Source of the DNA: Sodalis-like endosymbiont of Proechinophthirus fluctus
GTDB lineage: Bacteria; Pseudomonadota; Gammaproteobacteria; Enterobacterales; Enterobacteriaceae
NCBI RefSeq assembly: GCF_001602625.1
Contig: NZ_LECR01000033.1
Span: forward strand, 348-5,817
Direction of reading: 5' to 3'
DNA: 5,470 bases
The position numbers and the translations under genes are program-made. This document shows positions 1-5,470 of this stretch, piece by piece. Within the stretch, counting starts at the first letter, position 1. Each line of letters starts with the position of its first letter. The notes under the pieces are model-generated. The model was given only the letters and a program-made list of their open reading frames with translations, searched no databases and had not been told where the DNA came from.

Positions 1-2
1 GT

Positions 3-255
3 CCAGGGGGTGGTAGCATCATGCGATTGCAGAATCTAACCAGCGTTAGAAAAGGCAAAGAGGTGTGTCTGATTACCGGCCTGGATTAGGACGATGCCGC
101 GCTGCAGGATCTTGCCAGCGAGCTGAAAAAGAAAAAATATGGTATCAGCGGGACGGCGATGAAAGAGGGTGTAATTGAAATCCTGGACGATAAGAGCGAC
201 TTATTAAAACAGCTATTGGAAAGCGCGGAGTTTAAAGGTCAAGATAGCGGTCGGA
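3..255 (+). pseudogene. yciH: yciH pseudogene (SUI1/eIF1-like translation factor), 5' part outside the window
   Basis: The frame starting at base 3 reads SIMRLQNLTSVRKGKEVCL, ITGLD, a stop, DDAALQDLASELKKK, then KEGVIEIL and KSDLLKQLLES. This follows E. coli YciH (about 108 aa) from its 'GVVRIQR..GRKGKG' segment to near the C-terminus. YciH is a SUI1-domain protein related to eukaryotic eIF1, thought to affect start-codon selection. A TAG at 87-89 replaces a residue in the 'LITGVDLDD' segment. Near 237 an extra base shifts the expected 'KVKLAG' ending into the next frame (VKIA), so the native stop is missed. The first third of the gene lies before the window. One early nonsense plus a terminal frameshift make function unlikely. 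The family call is firm because the conserved block is long. Confidence 0.88.
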
Positions 256-285
256 AACAGCCGCACCACCCGCCTTGTGCGCTGT

Positions 286-309
286 CCCAATGAGGATTAG
301 TTCATTGGG
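286..309. terminator. Hairpin between convergent yciH and osmB remnants, possible terminator
   Basis: CCCAATGA (286-293) and TCATTGGG (302-309) form a perfect 8-bp stem with an 8-base loop. It sits between the end of yciH (plus) and the end of osmB (minus), where a shared terminator would be expected. No T-run follows on either strand, so intrinsic termination would be weak or lost. The hairpin is seen directly; the terminator role is inferred. Confidence 0.4.
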
Positions 310-318
310 TAACGGATA

Positions 319-471
319 TTAATCGACCTGATGGCCGAGAATCCCGCCGATAGTGCCAATAGCGGTGTTGCTATTGCGTTTCGACTAATTCGAGTACTAG
401 CTCAGCTAAAGCGAGGGGTTACTGCCTGCCAACGCCGCGGCGGCAATACGTTTGGAGATTGAGCTCATCAT
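319..471 (-). pseudogene. osmB: osmB pseudogene (osmotically inducible lipoprotein B)
   Basis: Reading from ATG at 471 to TAA at 319-321, the 51-codon frame gives MMSSISKRIAAAALAGSNPS, then L, stop, LS, stop, YSN, stop, SKRNSNTAIG and TIGGILGHQVD. E. coli OsmB (about 72 aa) has a lipoprotein signal ending LSACSNWSKR, then RNTAIG, a glycine-rich stretch and GTLGG..GVIGHQVGK. Both ends therefore match and no frameshift is needed. About 20 residues of the glycine-rich middle are missing, three codons are TAG (one at the expected Trp), and the lipobox Cys reads Tyr. Without that Cys no lipidation could occur. The TATAAT-like box at 479-484 touches the start codon, leaving no room for a ribosome binding site. 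OsmB is an outer-membrane lipoprotein of the osmotic and RpoS stress response. Confidence 0.85.
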
Positions 472-478
472 AGAAATA

Positions 479-485
479 ATTATAG
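479..485 (-). promoter_or_regulatory. Candidate sigma-S/sigma-70 -10 element of osmB
   Basis: On the minus strand the bases before osmB read TCTATAATTAT. This contains a perfect TATAAT and resembles the extended RpoS -10 (KCTATACTTAA, as recalled). E. coli osmB is RpoS-dependent, so such an element fits. Transcription starting about 7 bases downstream would begin at or next to the ATG at 471, giving a leaderless message. The original leader and Shine-Dalgarno may have been deleted. No convincing -35 is visible. In such AT-rich DNA a chance match is possible. Confidence 0.35.
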
Positions 486-710
486 ACTTATCCGCAAAAT
501 TTATCTTGTCCTGAATATAATAAGATTTATATTATAAAATATAATATAAATTTATCTTTTTTGAATAATATGAAATTTCCCTCCTGATTCCAGTCTGTTA
601 CGTTTCTTGACAGTCAGATAGCAGATCGATGCCCGATCTTCAGCCGGTTTACCTATACCAGACTGGTGCAGCGGACCAGGCAATAACCTTATCGTCGCGT
701 GAGACAAGGC
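481..710. other. Gene-free stretch, AT-rich at the left, between osmB and the epimerase remnant
   Basis: No reading frame here gives a recognisable protein. Bases 481-575 are strongly AT-rich and contain the inverted repeat described separately. AAATTTATCTT appears twice, near 498 and 549. A perfect -35 hexamer TTGACA lies at 607-612, but no acceptable -10 lies 16 to 18 bases downstream. From about 634 one plus frame ends YTRLVQRTRQ and a TAA at 676-678, vaguely like the tail of FGGY sugar kinases, which often precede araD-type genes. That resemblance is too short to call. Confidence 0.5.
525..551. repeat. Perfect 12-bp AT-only inverted repeat with 3-base loop
   Basis: ATTTATATTATA (525-536) and TATAATATAAAT (540-551) are exact reverse complements separated by AAA. 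The stem is wholly A/T, so it is a weak hairpin in RNA. It could extrude as a cruciform, or serve as a binding site for a dimeric or nucleoid protein. It lies upstream of both osmB (minus) and the epimerase remnant (plus). It could also be low-complexity drift. Confidence 0.6.
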
Positions 711-850
711 ATGCTAAACAGTTTGAAACAACAGGCGCTGGAGGAGAATTTGACGCTGCTGCAGCAGTAGCTGGTCACCTGTACCTAGGTTAATGTCAGC
801 ATGGAGGATGTTCAGCTATTCTGATGGTGATTAAACCGTCAGGGGTCAAT
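711..850 (+). pseudogene. araD/sgbE-type L-ribulose-5-phosphate 4-epimerase, N-terminal remnant
   Basis: ATG at 711 opens MLNSLKQQALEENLTLLQQ, a TAG at 768-770, LVTCT, a TAG at 786-788, then VNVSMEDVQLF. After a frameshift near 820 it continues MVIKPSGVN (824-850). This follows the start of AraD, UlaF and SgbE: MLE.LK..VLEANL.LP...LVTFTWGNVSA......VIKPSGV. The second TAG falls on the conserved Trp of TWGNVS, a TGG to TAG change. The intact enzyme is about 230 aa, interconverts L-ribulose-5-P and D-xylulose-5-P, and binds Zn through later His residues that are all missing. Homology stops abruptly at 850, where kdgT begins. The subfamily (araD, sgbE or ulaF) cannot be settled from 45 codons; MVIKPSGV is closest to SgbE as I recall it. 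AAGG just before the ATG is a weak ribosome site. Confidence 0.8.
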
Positions 851-851
851 A

Positions 852-1392
852 TACCCGCCCTCCATCATGCAGCAGTACGGCAGCAAAGAAGAAGTGGTGC
901 TGATATCGTTAGAGTCCTGGCCGCCGATGACCATAATTATAATCGGTACGGAGGGTATCACTCCCTTTGAGACGTAGGTGTTCATCGGCACGGTATTACC
1001 CTTTATTATTAGTTTCGTGCTGTGGGCAATCTAGACTCAGCGCTGTTGGAATTTTTCTCCAGCGCGGTACAAATGCTAATCCCTTTCTTTGCCTTCGCGT
1101 TGGGTAATATCATCAATCTGGCAGTTATCTCCCATATCGGGTTGCTGGGTTCTCATAGGCATTATGGTGATAATGATTACGGGTATCCCTCTGATTCTGG
1201 ACGACTGTCTAATCGGCGGATCCGGAACCGTCGGCATTGCCGCATTCCAGTACTTCCTCGCCGGCAAAGGCACTACAATTTGCCTCCATAAAACTGGCGG
1301 AAACCTCGGTAATAGTCACCATTCTATTGCCTATCATTGTCGCGATTTTCTCCCGCTACGTTAAGCGGGCTTCTGCCGGCCCAGACGGGTGA
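852..1392 (+). pseudogene. kdgT: kdgT pseudogene (2-keto-3-deoxygluconate permease), C-terminal part
   Basis: Four frame segments follow E. coli KdgT in order. (1) 852-1020: [19 protein letters not shown] through [10 protein letters not shown], with TAG at 975-977 where KdgT has FEPHVF, and three residues lost from KEEAGAFV. (2) From 1025: [28 protein letters not shown] and [13 protein letters not shown]. (3) About 1150 to 1280: [29 protein letters not shown]. (4) 1291-1392: KLAETSVIVTILLPIIVAIF, SRYVKRASAGPDG, stop at 1390-1392. A stretch between (3) and (4) corresponding to ATPVLIAEM..FKPMAPAA is deleted. The intact protein (about 325 aa) is an inner-membrane proton symporter that takes up KDG from pectin or glucuronate breakdown. 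Roughly the first 125 residues are absent, replaced by the epimerase remnant. Three frameshifts and one nonsense codon rule out function; the family is clear. Confidence 0.9.
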
Positions 1393-1458
1393 TAACCGGG
1401 CGATGAGCGACGGGGCGGCGGGAGCGCATTTGTCCCATAGCTACATGGTTGGGCGAAA

Positions 1459-1494
1459 AAAACGCACTGCCAGGGAGGTGCGAGGAAGACCTCC
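1459..1494 (-). terminator. Possible rnb terminator
   Basis: On the minus strand, just beyond the rnb stop, GGAGGT and ACCTCC (1489-1494 and 1474-1479) can pair across a 9-base loop. A run of seven T's (about 1456-1462) follows some 11 bases later. The spacing from stem to T-run is longer than in a canonical intrinsic terminator, so this is tentative. The 111 bases between kdgT and rnb hold nothing else I can identify. Confidence 0.3.
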
Positions 1495-1503
1495 AGCTGT
1501 CGG

Positions 1504-3438
1504 TTAGACCGGGCGGGCAATGACAGAGCGGTTTTCCATTCTGACTTCGGCTAGGGTGACGTCAAGAGTATCGCCTTGACGATAACGTTCCTCACCTTTC
1601 ACCTGCACGGTGCCGGTGTCCTGGCTACAGACCAGCTCATCGCGTACGCTGTGAATAAAAGGGGCGGGGATGAACGCCACCGCGCCGTTATCCAGCAGAC
1701 GCACCCGCATACCGCTGCGCGAGATATCGATTATCTCCGCCGAGAAGCGGCTGTTACTTCCAGCTTTCGACTGTAGGAAACGGGCATAAAGCCAATCCCC
1801 CATATCTCGCTCCGCCATGCGGTTTTGCCGACGGCGTTTGGCGAGGCGTAACGTCACCTCTTCACCAGGCCGTTCGGCTTCGCCGACGCCGATCAGCGCC
1901 TTCAGCAGACGGTGATTTAGCATATCACCGTATTTACGAATAGGCGAAGTCCAGGTTGCGTAGGCATCCAACCCCAGACCGAAGTGCGGGCCAGGCACGG
2001 TGCTGACTTCAGAGAAGGTTTGGAAACGGCGGATGCGGTTGTCCAAATAAGCAGTGGGCATGGCGTCTAGCTGACGGTGCAGAGCGCAAAATCCTTCCAG
2101 CGTCAAAAGTTCGCCAGGCTCCACATCGATATGATGATCGCGTAGGATGGTCGCCGCCTGATCCACCAATAACGGGTCGAAACCATGATGCACATTGTAC
2201 AGTCCGTAGCCTAAGCCGTCGCGTAATACGCGGGCGGCACAGACGTTTGCAGCGATCATAGCCTCCTCGATCATGCGGTTGGCGATGCGGATCGGCTCGA
2301 TGACGATATCGTCCACGTTGCCTTTTTCATCGAGCACGAAGCGATAATCGGGGCGATCCCTGAACACCAGCGCGTGATGCTGACGCCAGGCACTGCGGGC
2401 TTGGCAAACGTCATGCAGCATACGTAGCTGATTCGCGATGGCGTCGTTCTCCGGTTTCCACGAGCCGGTATTTTCTAGCCAGTCGGAAACATGGTCATAC
2501 GCCAATTTGGCCTTGGATTCTACCCAAGCGATAAAGAAACGCGCGTCATCGGCTATAGTGCCATCCTGGTGTAACGTAACCCGACACACCAACGCCGGGC
2601 GCCGTTCGTGGGCACGAAGCGAGCAGAGATCGTCGGATAGCGCGTGTGGTAGCATCGGAATGCTGAAACCGGGCAAGTAATTGGTAAAGGCGCGCTCACG
2701 GGCGATACGATCCAGCTGGCTGCCGGACGGCACCCATGCGGTCGGATCTGCGATGGCAACGGTCATAACCCAGGCGCCGTCCGGTGCGCTGGCCAAATGG
2801 ATGGCGTCGTCCATATCTTCGGTGCTAACGCTGTCTATGGTGATAAAATCCAGCGCGGTGAGATCGTCGCGTGCCGGTCCGTCCTCCTGCATGGCAATCC
2901 CTTCCGGCATTTCCGGAGCGGCACGCTCAAGATTATGGCGAGCTAGGGTGACCAACCACGGTGCGAAATGGTCATCAGTTGTGGCGACCAGTGCGGTGAT
3001 TTCCGCGTAAAACTGGCGATCGCCTTTTAGCGGGTGACATCGCATTTCCGCGACCGCCCAATCGCCTGTTTGGAAGGTTTGGTTGACGCCGCGTTGCGGC
3101 CGGGTTTGGATAACCTCTTTAATCAGCCGGTGGTCCGGCACGACGGTCATACGGTCATCTTTCACCTGAACCCGACCCACAAAACGCGTCAAAAACGGCT
3201 CGGTAAGCTCTTCCGGCTCCACAATTTCCCGGTCTTTCTCCGTGTGTACTACGGCAGTGATTTTATCGCCGTGCATTACTTTTTTCATAAAATGGGGAGG
3301 AATGAAATAGCTTTTTTGGGCGTCGACTTCGAGGAAACCAAACCTTTTCTCTGTGCCTTTTACCACGCCTTCGACACGTGGTGTCTGAGAATGTAGTTGC
3401 TGTTTTAGCTGAGCAAGTAGCGGATTGTCTTGAAACAT
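1504..3438 (-). CDS. rnb: Exoribonuclease II (RNase II), intact
   Basis: The 644-codon frame runs from ATG (3436-3438) to TAA (1504-1506) and equals the E. coli length. RNase II degrades single-stranded RNA 3' to 5', releasing nucleoside 5'-monophosphates, and acts in mRNA turnover. By family layout, two cold-shock domains fill about residues 1-170, the RNB catalytic domain about 171-557, and an S1 domain the remainder. Residues known to be important in E. coli are all present, shifted by one: metal-binding D202, D208, D210 and D211 in [12 protein letters not shown]; the 5-nt-end clamp Y254 in FTNYLPGF; Y314; F359 in [11 protein letters not shown]391; R501 in TSPIRKYGD; and E543 in NRMAERD. 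The start [20 protein letters not shown] is identical to E. coli as recalled, which fixes the start codon. A weak GGA lies five bases upstream. It is the only undamaged gene in the window, consistent with purifying selection. The gmr/pdeR gene, next downstream in E. coli, is absent. Confidence 0.98.
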   Translation of the reverse strand: MFQDNPLLAQLKQQLHSQTPRVEGVVKGTEKRFGFLEVDAQKSYFIPPHFMKKVMHGDKITAVVHTEKDREIVEPEELTEPFLTRFVGRVQVKDDRMTVVPDHRLIKEVIQTRPQRGVNQTFQTGDWAVAEMRCHPLKGDRQFYAEITALVATTDDHFAPWLVTLARHNLERAAPEMPEGIAMQEDGPARDDLTALDFITIDSVSTEDMDDAIHLASAPDGAWVMTVAIADPTAWVPSGSQLDRIARERAFTNYLPGFSIPMLPHALSDDLCSLRAHERRPALVCRVTLHQDGTIADDARFFIAWVESKAKLAYDHVSDWLENTGSWKPENDAIANQLRMLHDVCQARSAWRQHHALVFRDRPDYRFVLDEKGNVDDIVIEPIRIANRMIEEAMIAANVCAARVLRDGLGYGLYNVHHGFDPLLVDQAATILRDHHIDVEPGELLTLEGFCALHRQLDAMPTAYLDNRIRRFQTFSEVSTVPGPHFGLGLDAYATWTSPIRKYGDMLNHRLLKALIGVGEAERPGEEVTLRLAKRRRQNRMAERDMGDWLYARFLQSKAGSNSRFSAEIIDISRSGMRVRLLDNGAVAFIPAPFIHSVRDELVCSQDTGTVQVKGEERYRQGDTLDVTLAEVRMENRSVIARPV

Positions 3439-3486
3439 AATGTCCGGAAAATTGGATTAGAGTGGGCCTTAGTTGCGGCAGACAGC

Positions 3487-3515
3487 TTTATACGCGATTC
3501 GGTCTTCGGCGGCAA
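3487..3515 (-). promoter_or_regulatory. Candidate sigma-70 promoter of rnb
   Basis: On the minus strand TTGCCG (3510-3515) and TATAAA (3487-3492) are separated by exactly 17 bases. They match the -35 consensus at four of six and the -10 at five of six positions. Transcription would start near 3480, giving a leader of about 42 bases before the rnb ATG. The site lies just beyond the last recognisable ydeP-like codons at 3522, and it is not known whether it is ancestral or arose after the upstream gene was truncated. Confidence 0.5.
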
Positions 3516-3521
3516 GCCCTA

Positions 3522-4955
3522 CCGGTCATATAAAAAACTGCCCGCGGTAAACAAAAGGTGCCGGCGACGAAACTTGGCAGCGGTCAGCGGATTGGTTTAC
3601 GGATGGATAAGTAAGCCGCCAGGTTTCCGCCAAGGGTAATCAGTACCTTTTACCTCATCGCGCAAGATAGTCTGCACGGTATTATGCGCCACGCCCCGCT
3701 GGCGTGGCAAAGGCGAAGTGCGCCGCCAGGCTATCTAATAGCCCCTCCGACGGGTTTTCGTCTATGCCCATGGTGCGGTTGCCCTGCACGTTGCTATGAC
3801 CCCAAACCGGGCACAGACAGGCGCCCAGTTTGCTGAGTAACAACTGCAGATTGACGATTTCGTGCACTGTTGCCACGGAGTGCTTATGTTGAGTGATCTC
3901 CATCGTACAGGCGCATAATGACGCGCTTGGCACCGCGGTAAATTTTTACGATTTCGTGTAAATCCTGCTCGCTCAGGCCGGATTGCTGGATTATCTGCTG
4001 CCAGGAGGAGGTGGCGTCGGCGGCGAGGTAGTCATCTACACCGTAGGTGTTAATAAAGGTGTCATCGAAAATGCCGTCCTCCCCGCTCGCTAAAAACTGG
4101 TGATGGTCTCAAGCAGCGCTTTGACGATGCCGCTGCCATATTCTTCCCTCATGTTGTAGGCTACAAGTAGCGCGAGCTGATGCTCCCATACCCGGATTTT
4201 GAGTGATGACTTCCAGCGTTTTTTTTCAGATCGGCGAAACGCTCAAGCTCGTGCTTGCGCAGATTGTTGAAGCTAACACAATGCTGGCACCGTGGTCGGC
4301 GGCTTAATGCAGGCTGTGTAACATGCCCGGATGAGTTGCCGGAATTTTGTCGAAAAAACAAAATCGCGTCGGCCATTCTCGAAATCGTCAAAGCGAACGG
4401 TACATTTACCGACGACGATGCTTTGCTTCAGGCCGCTGCCTCTAGCCTTATGGCGCATGTTGGAACAGTCGGGGAAATATTGGTGCTAAACATGTGGCCG
4501 AACAGCTGATAGAGGCTGATAGAGGCTGATAGAGGCTGATAGAGGCTGATAGAGGCTGATAGAGGCTGATAGAGGCTGATAGAGTAGGAGGCTTCATTGC
4601 CGGCGCGTCCGGAGGTGTAGGAGCTCCAACTGATCGGGATGCGCCATATCTTACAAATGGCTGGCGATAGGAGTGAAGGTGTCCTCTCAACGAATGGGTA
4701 GGTATTTATCGCTCTCGGAGTTATAGCGCAGCGGCTCCGTCAGACTCTCTTGATATTTCAGAAAATAATCGCTTTGCTAATAGAGTGGCTAATGGTACGT
4801 TGGGAGAAAAAGCCGCATCCATCGCCTTGCGCGTGGCTTACCAACTCACCGTATTGGCGCCGTTTTTACAAAAGCTGAAGGTGCCGTCATTATCTACTCA
4901 GGCGCAGTCCGGACAGTTGGCCATTTTGAATTAATTTATGCTTAGCAGACTGAGG
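3522..4955 (-). pseudogene. ydeP: ydeP-like molybdopterin oxidoreductase pseudogene, truncated at both ends
   Basis: Read from high to low coordinates, scattered frames follow E. coli YdeP (about 760 aa) from about residue 45 to about 510. In order: NCPDCA, stop, VDNDGTFSFCKNGANTVSW (4838-4918); ATRKAMDAAF; SLTEPLRYNSESDKYLPIR; HPDQLEL; YTSGRAGNEASY; a tandem-repeat insert; LYQLFGHMFSTN; FPDCSNM; SIVVGKCTVRFDDFEN; ADAILFF; HPGMLHSLH; RKHELERFADLKK; DDTFINTYGVDDYL; GLSEQDLHEIVKIYRGAKR; MEITQHKHSV; GACLCPVWGHSNVQGNRTMG; VLITLGGNLAAY (near 3611-3646); and KFRRRHLLFTAGSFLYDR (3522-3575). Stops fall at 4898-4900 and 4687-4689 (TGA), and 4838-4840 and 4651-4653 (TAA), with at least eight frameshifts. 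YdeP belongs to the FdhF-like family binding a molybdopterin cofactor and an Fe-S cluster, linked to acid resistance in E. coli; its substrate is unknown. The first ~45 and last ~250 residues are missing. The paralogue assignment is likely but unproven. Confidence 0.87.
4506..4584. repeat. Tandem repeat, 10-bp unit, 7.9 copies
   Basis: The unit CTGATAGAGG occurs seven times without a mismatch from 4506 to 4575, followed by nine bases of an eighth copy. It lies inside the ydeP pseudogene. On the minus strand the unit reads CCTCTATCAG, which contains the codons for the LYQ of the conserved NEA..LYQLF segment, so the array grew from the gene's own sequence. Counted from the TAC codon (4584-4586) to the CTC of LYQLF (4512-4514), the insert is 69 bases. 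It would therefore add 23 residues (pattern SISLYQPLSA) without breaking the frame. Perfect copy identity points to recent slippage. Confidence 0.97.
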
Positions 4956-5086
4956 ATGTTTTTAAATGTTCGTTTGCTGTCCCAGTACATGTAATCTTAT
5001 TAATATTCCTGGCTACCAACCCCACCCATTACCCTCGCCGCCGTTGACGTTGTCGCATACTGACCGAATCGCTCAACGAGGAGTAA
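4956..5086. other. Short spacer between divergent ydeP-like and PTS remnants
   Basis: These 131 bases precede the PTS gene on the plus strand and the truncated 5' end of the ydeP remnant on the minus strand. GAGGAG at 5078-5083 is a good Shine-Dalgarno for the PTS gene. TTGACG at 5044-5049 resembles a -35, but no matching -10 follows at usual spacing. Nothing else is recognisable. Confidence 0.45.
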
Positions 5087-5470
5087 GTGGTCCGCGTGAT
5101 AAAAGAGATAGCAGCAAAATTCATTGGTTCGGCAAAGCGCTGATGATGCCGATTTCGGTGATCGCCACCGCCGGGATTTTTCTTGGGCTGGTGGCGGCGA
5201 TGTAAAACCTCGCAGTGATAGGTTTCATAAGCTTGCATATAGGGTGAGCACGTCGCTGGCAGCACAGTCTATTACCCAGGCCACCACGACTCTGGCGGCT
5301 CTGACCAGGCGTGGCATGTCGCAGACTGAGGAACTGATGTACACGGCGCAGTTCACCCAGACGCTGGTATTTTTCCTATAATAGGAGCGTCCTCGGCGGA
5401 GTGATCGCCGGCCTGGTTACGGTGGCATTGCATAATCGTTTCTATACCGTAGTGCTGCCGACCGCCATCA
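5087..5470 (+). pseudogene. PTS sugar permease EIIC pseudogene, continues past the window
   Basis: GTG at 5087 (or 5096) follows a GAGGAG ribosome site and opens VRVIKEIAAKFIG. A one-base loss near 5128 shifts the frame, and the text continues FGKALMMPISVIATAGIFLG, LVAAM, a TAA at 5203-5205, NLAVIGFISLHIG and a TGA at 5245-5247. This is the typical first membrane segment of the glucose/maltose-type EIIC domain (PTS_EIIC family). Further on, LAAQSITQATTTLAALTRRG and MSQTEELMYTAQFTQTL precede, after another frameshift near 5378, VLGGVIAGLVTVALHNRFYT and VVLPTAI, the EIIC 'GGII.GLV...LHNRFY...LP' motif. The expected helices between the first segment and this part (NLP.LFA region) are absent, so an internal deletion is likely. 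EIIC proteins carry a sugar across the inner membrane while phosphorylating it. The substrate cannot be told. Two stops and two frameshifts make it non-functional. Confidence 0.82.

Noticed and set aside
607..635. Sigma-70 promoter with a perfect TTGACA
   Set aside because: No -10-like hexamer lies 16-18 bases downstream.
634..678. C-terminal tail of an FGGY sugar kinase before the epimerase remnant
   Set aside because: The match (YTRLVQRTRQ and stop) is about ten residues, with no supporting homology upstream.
1022..1364. Two overlapping plus-strand open frames as independent small membrane proteins
   Set aside because: Both are successive frames of the broken kdgT gene, matching KdgT in order.
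1576..3396. Several open frames of 66-120 codons antisense to rnb
   Set aside because: They mirror the strongly coding rnb strand, have no recognisable similarity, and lack supporting ribosome sites.
3430..3639. 69-codon plus-strand open frame upstream of rnb
   Set aside because: It overlaps the rnb start and lies opposite the ydeP-like remnant, which explains the sequence better.
4506..4584. CRISPR array
   Set aside because: Units are 10 bp and directly adjacent, with no spacers and no cas genes; this is a simple tandem repeat.
4448..4690. 80-codon minus-strand open frame with a 10-residue peptide repeat
   Set aside because: Outside the repeat its frame does not match the ydeP homology, which runs in other frames. 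It stays open only because the 10-bp units contain no stop in any minus-strand frame.
4966..5205. 79-codon plus-strand open frame as a small protein gene
   Set aside because: Only its last ~30 codons (FGKALMMPISV onward) carry PTS homology. The earlier part is spacer read through, and the true PTS start is in another frame.

Overview
The window looks like a heavily degraded enterobacterial chromosome of the Sodalis type, a recent insect symbiont. That assignment is an inference. It rests on an RNase II close to the E. coli protein I remember, moderate base composition, and one intact gene surrounded by genes that are recognisable but broken. I could run no alignment; every family call below compares translations with protein sequences recalled from E. 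coli.

Layout, left to right. 1-255 is the 3' part of yciH (SUI1/eIF1-like protein) on the plus strand, with an amber stop and a terminal frameshift. 286-309 is a perfect 8-bp hairpin between convergent genes. 319-471 is osmB on the minus strand: start, stop and both ends of the reading frame are recognisable, but it has three amber stops and an internal deletion. 481-710 is a gene-free, partly very AT-rich stretch with a perfect 12-bp inverted repeat. 711-850 is the first ~45 codons of an araD/sgbE-type L-ribulose-5-phosphate 4-epimerase, joined at about 851 to the last ~60% of kdgT (2-keto-3-deoxygluconate permease, 852-1392). 1504-3438 on the minus strand is rnb, the only intact gene, encoding full-length RNase II. 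3522-4955 on the minus strand is a wreck of a ydeP-like molybdopterin oxidoreductase, truncated at both ends and carrying a tandem array of eight 10-bp units (4506-4584). 5087-5470 on the plus strand is the start of a decayed PTS EIIC permease gene that runs off the right edge.

The genes do not form a working pathway. They are a collapsed neighbourhood: rnb, osmB and yciH keep an E. coli-like order, while sugar-uptake and oxidoreductase genes are decaying. Only rnb, a general RNA-turnover enzyme, appears maintained. I found no new multi-gene system, CRISPR array, rRNA, tRNA or insertion sequence. The features most worth a second look are the in-frame 10-bp repeat expansion inside the ydeP pseudogene, the clean epimerase/permease deletion junction, and the truncation of ydeP against the rnb promoter region.
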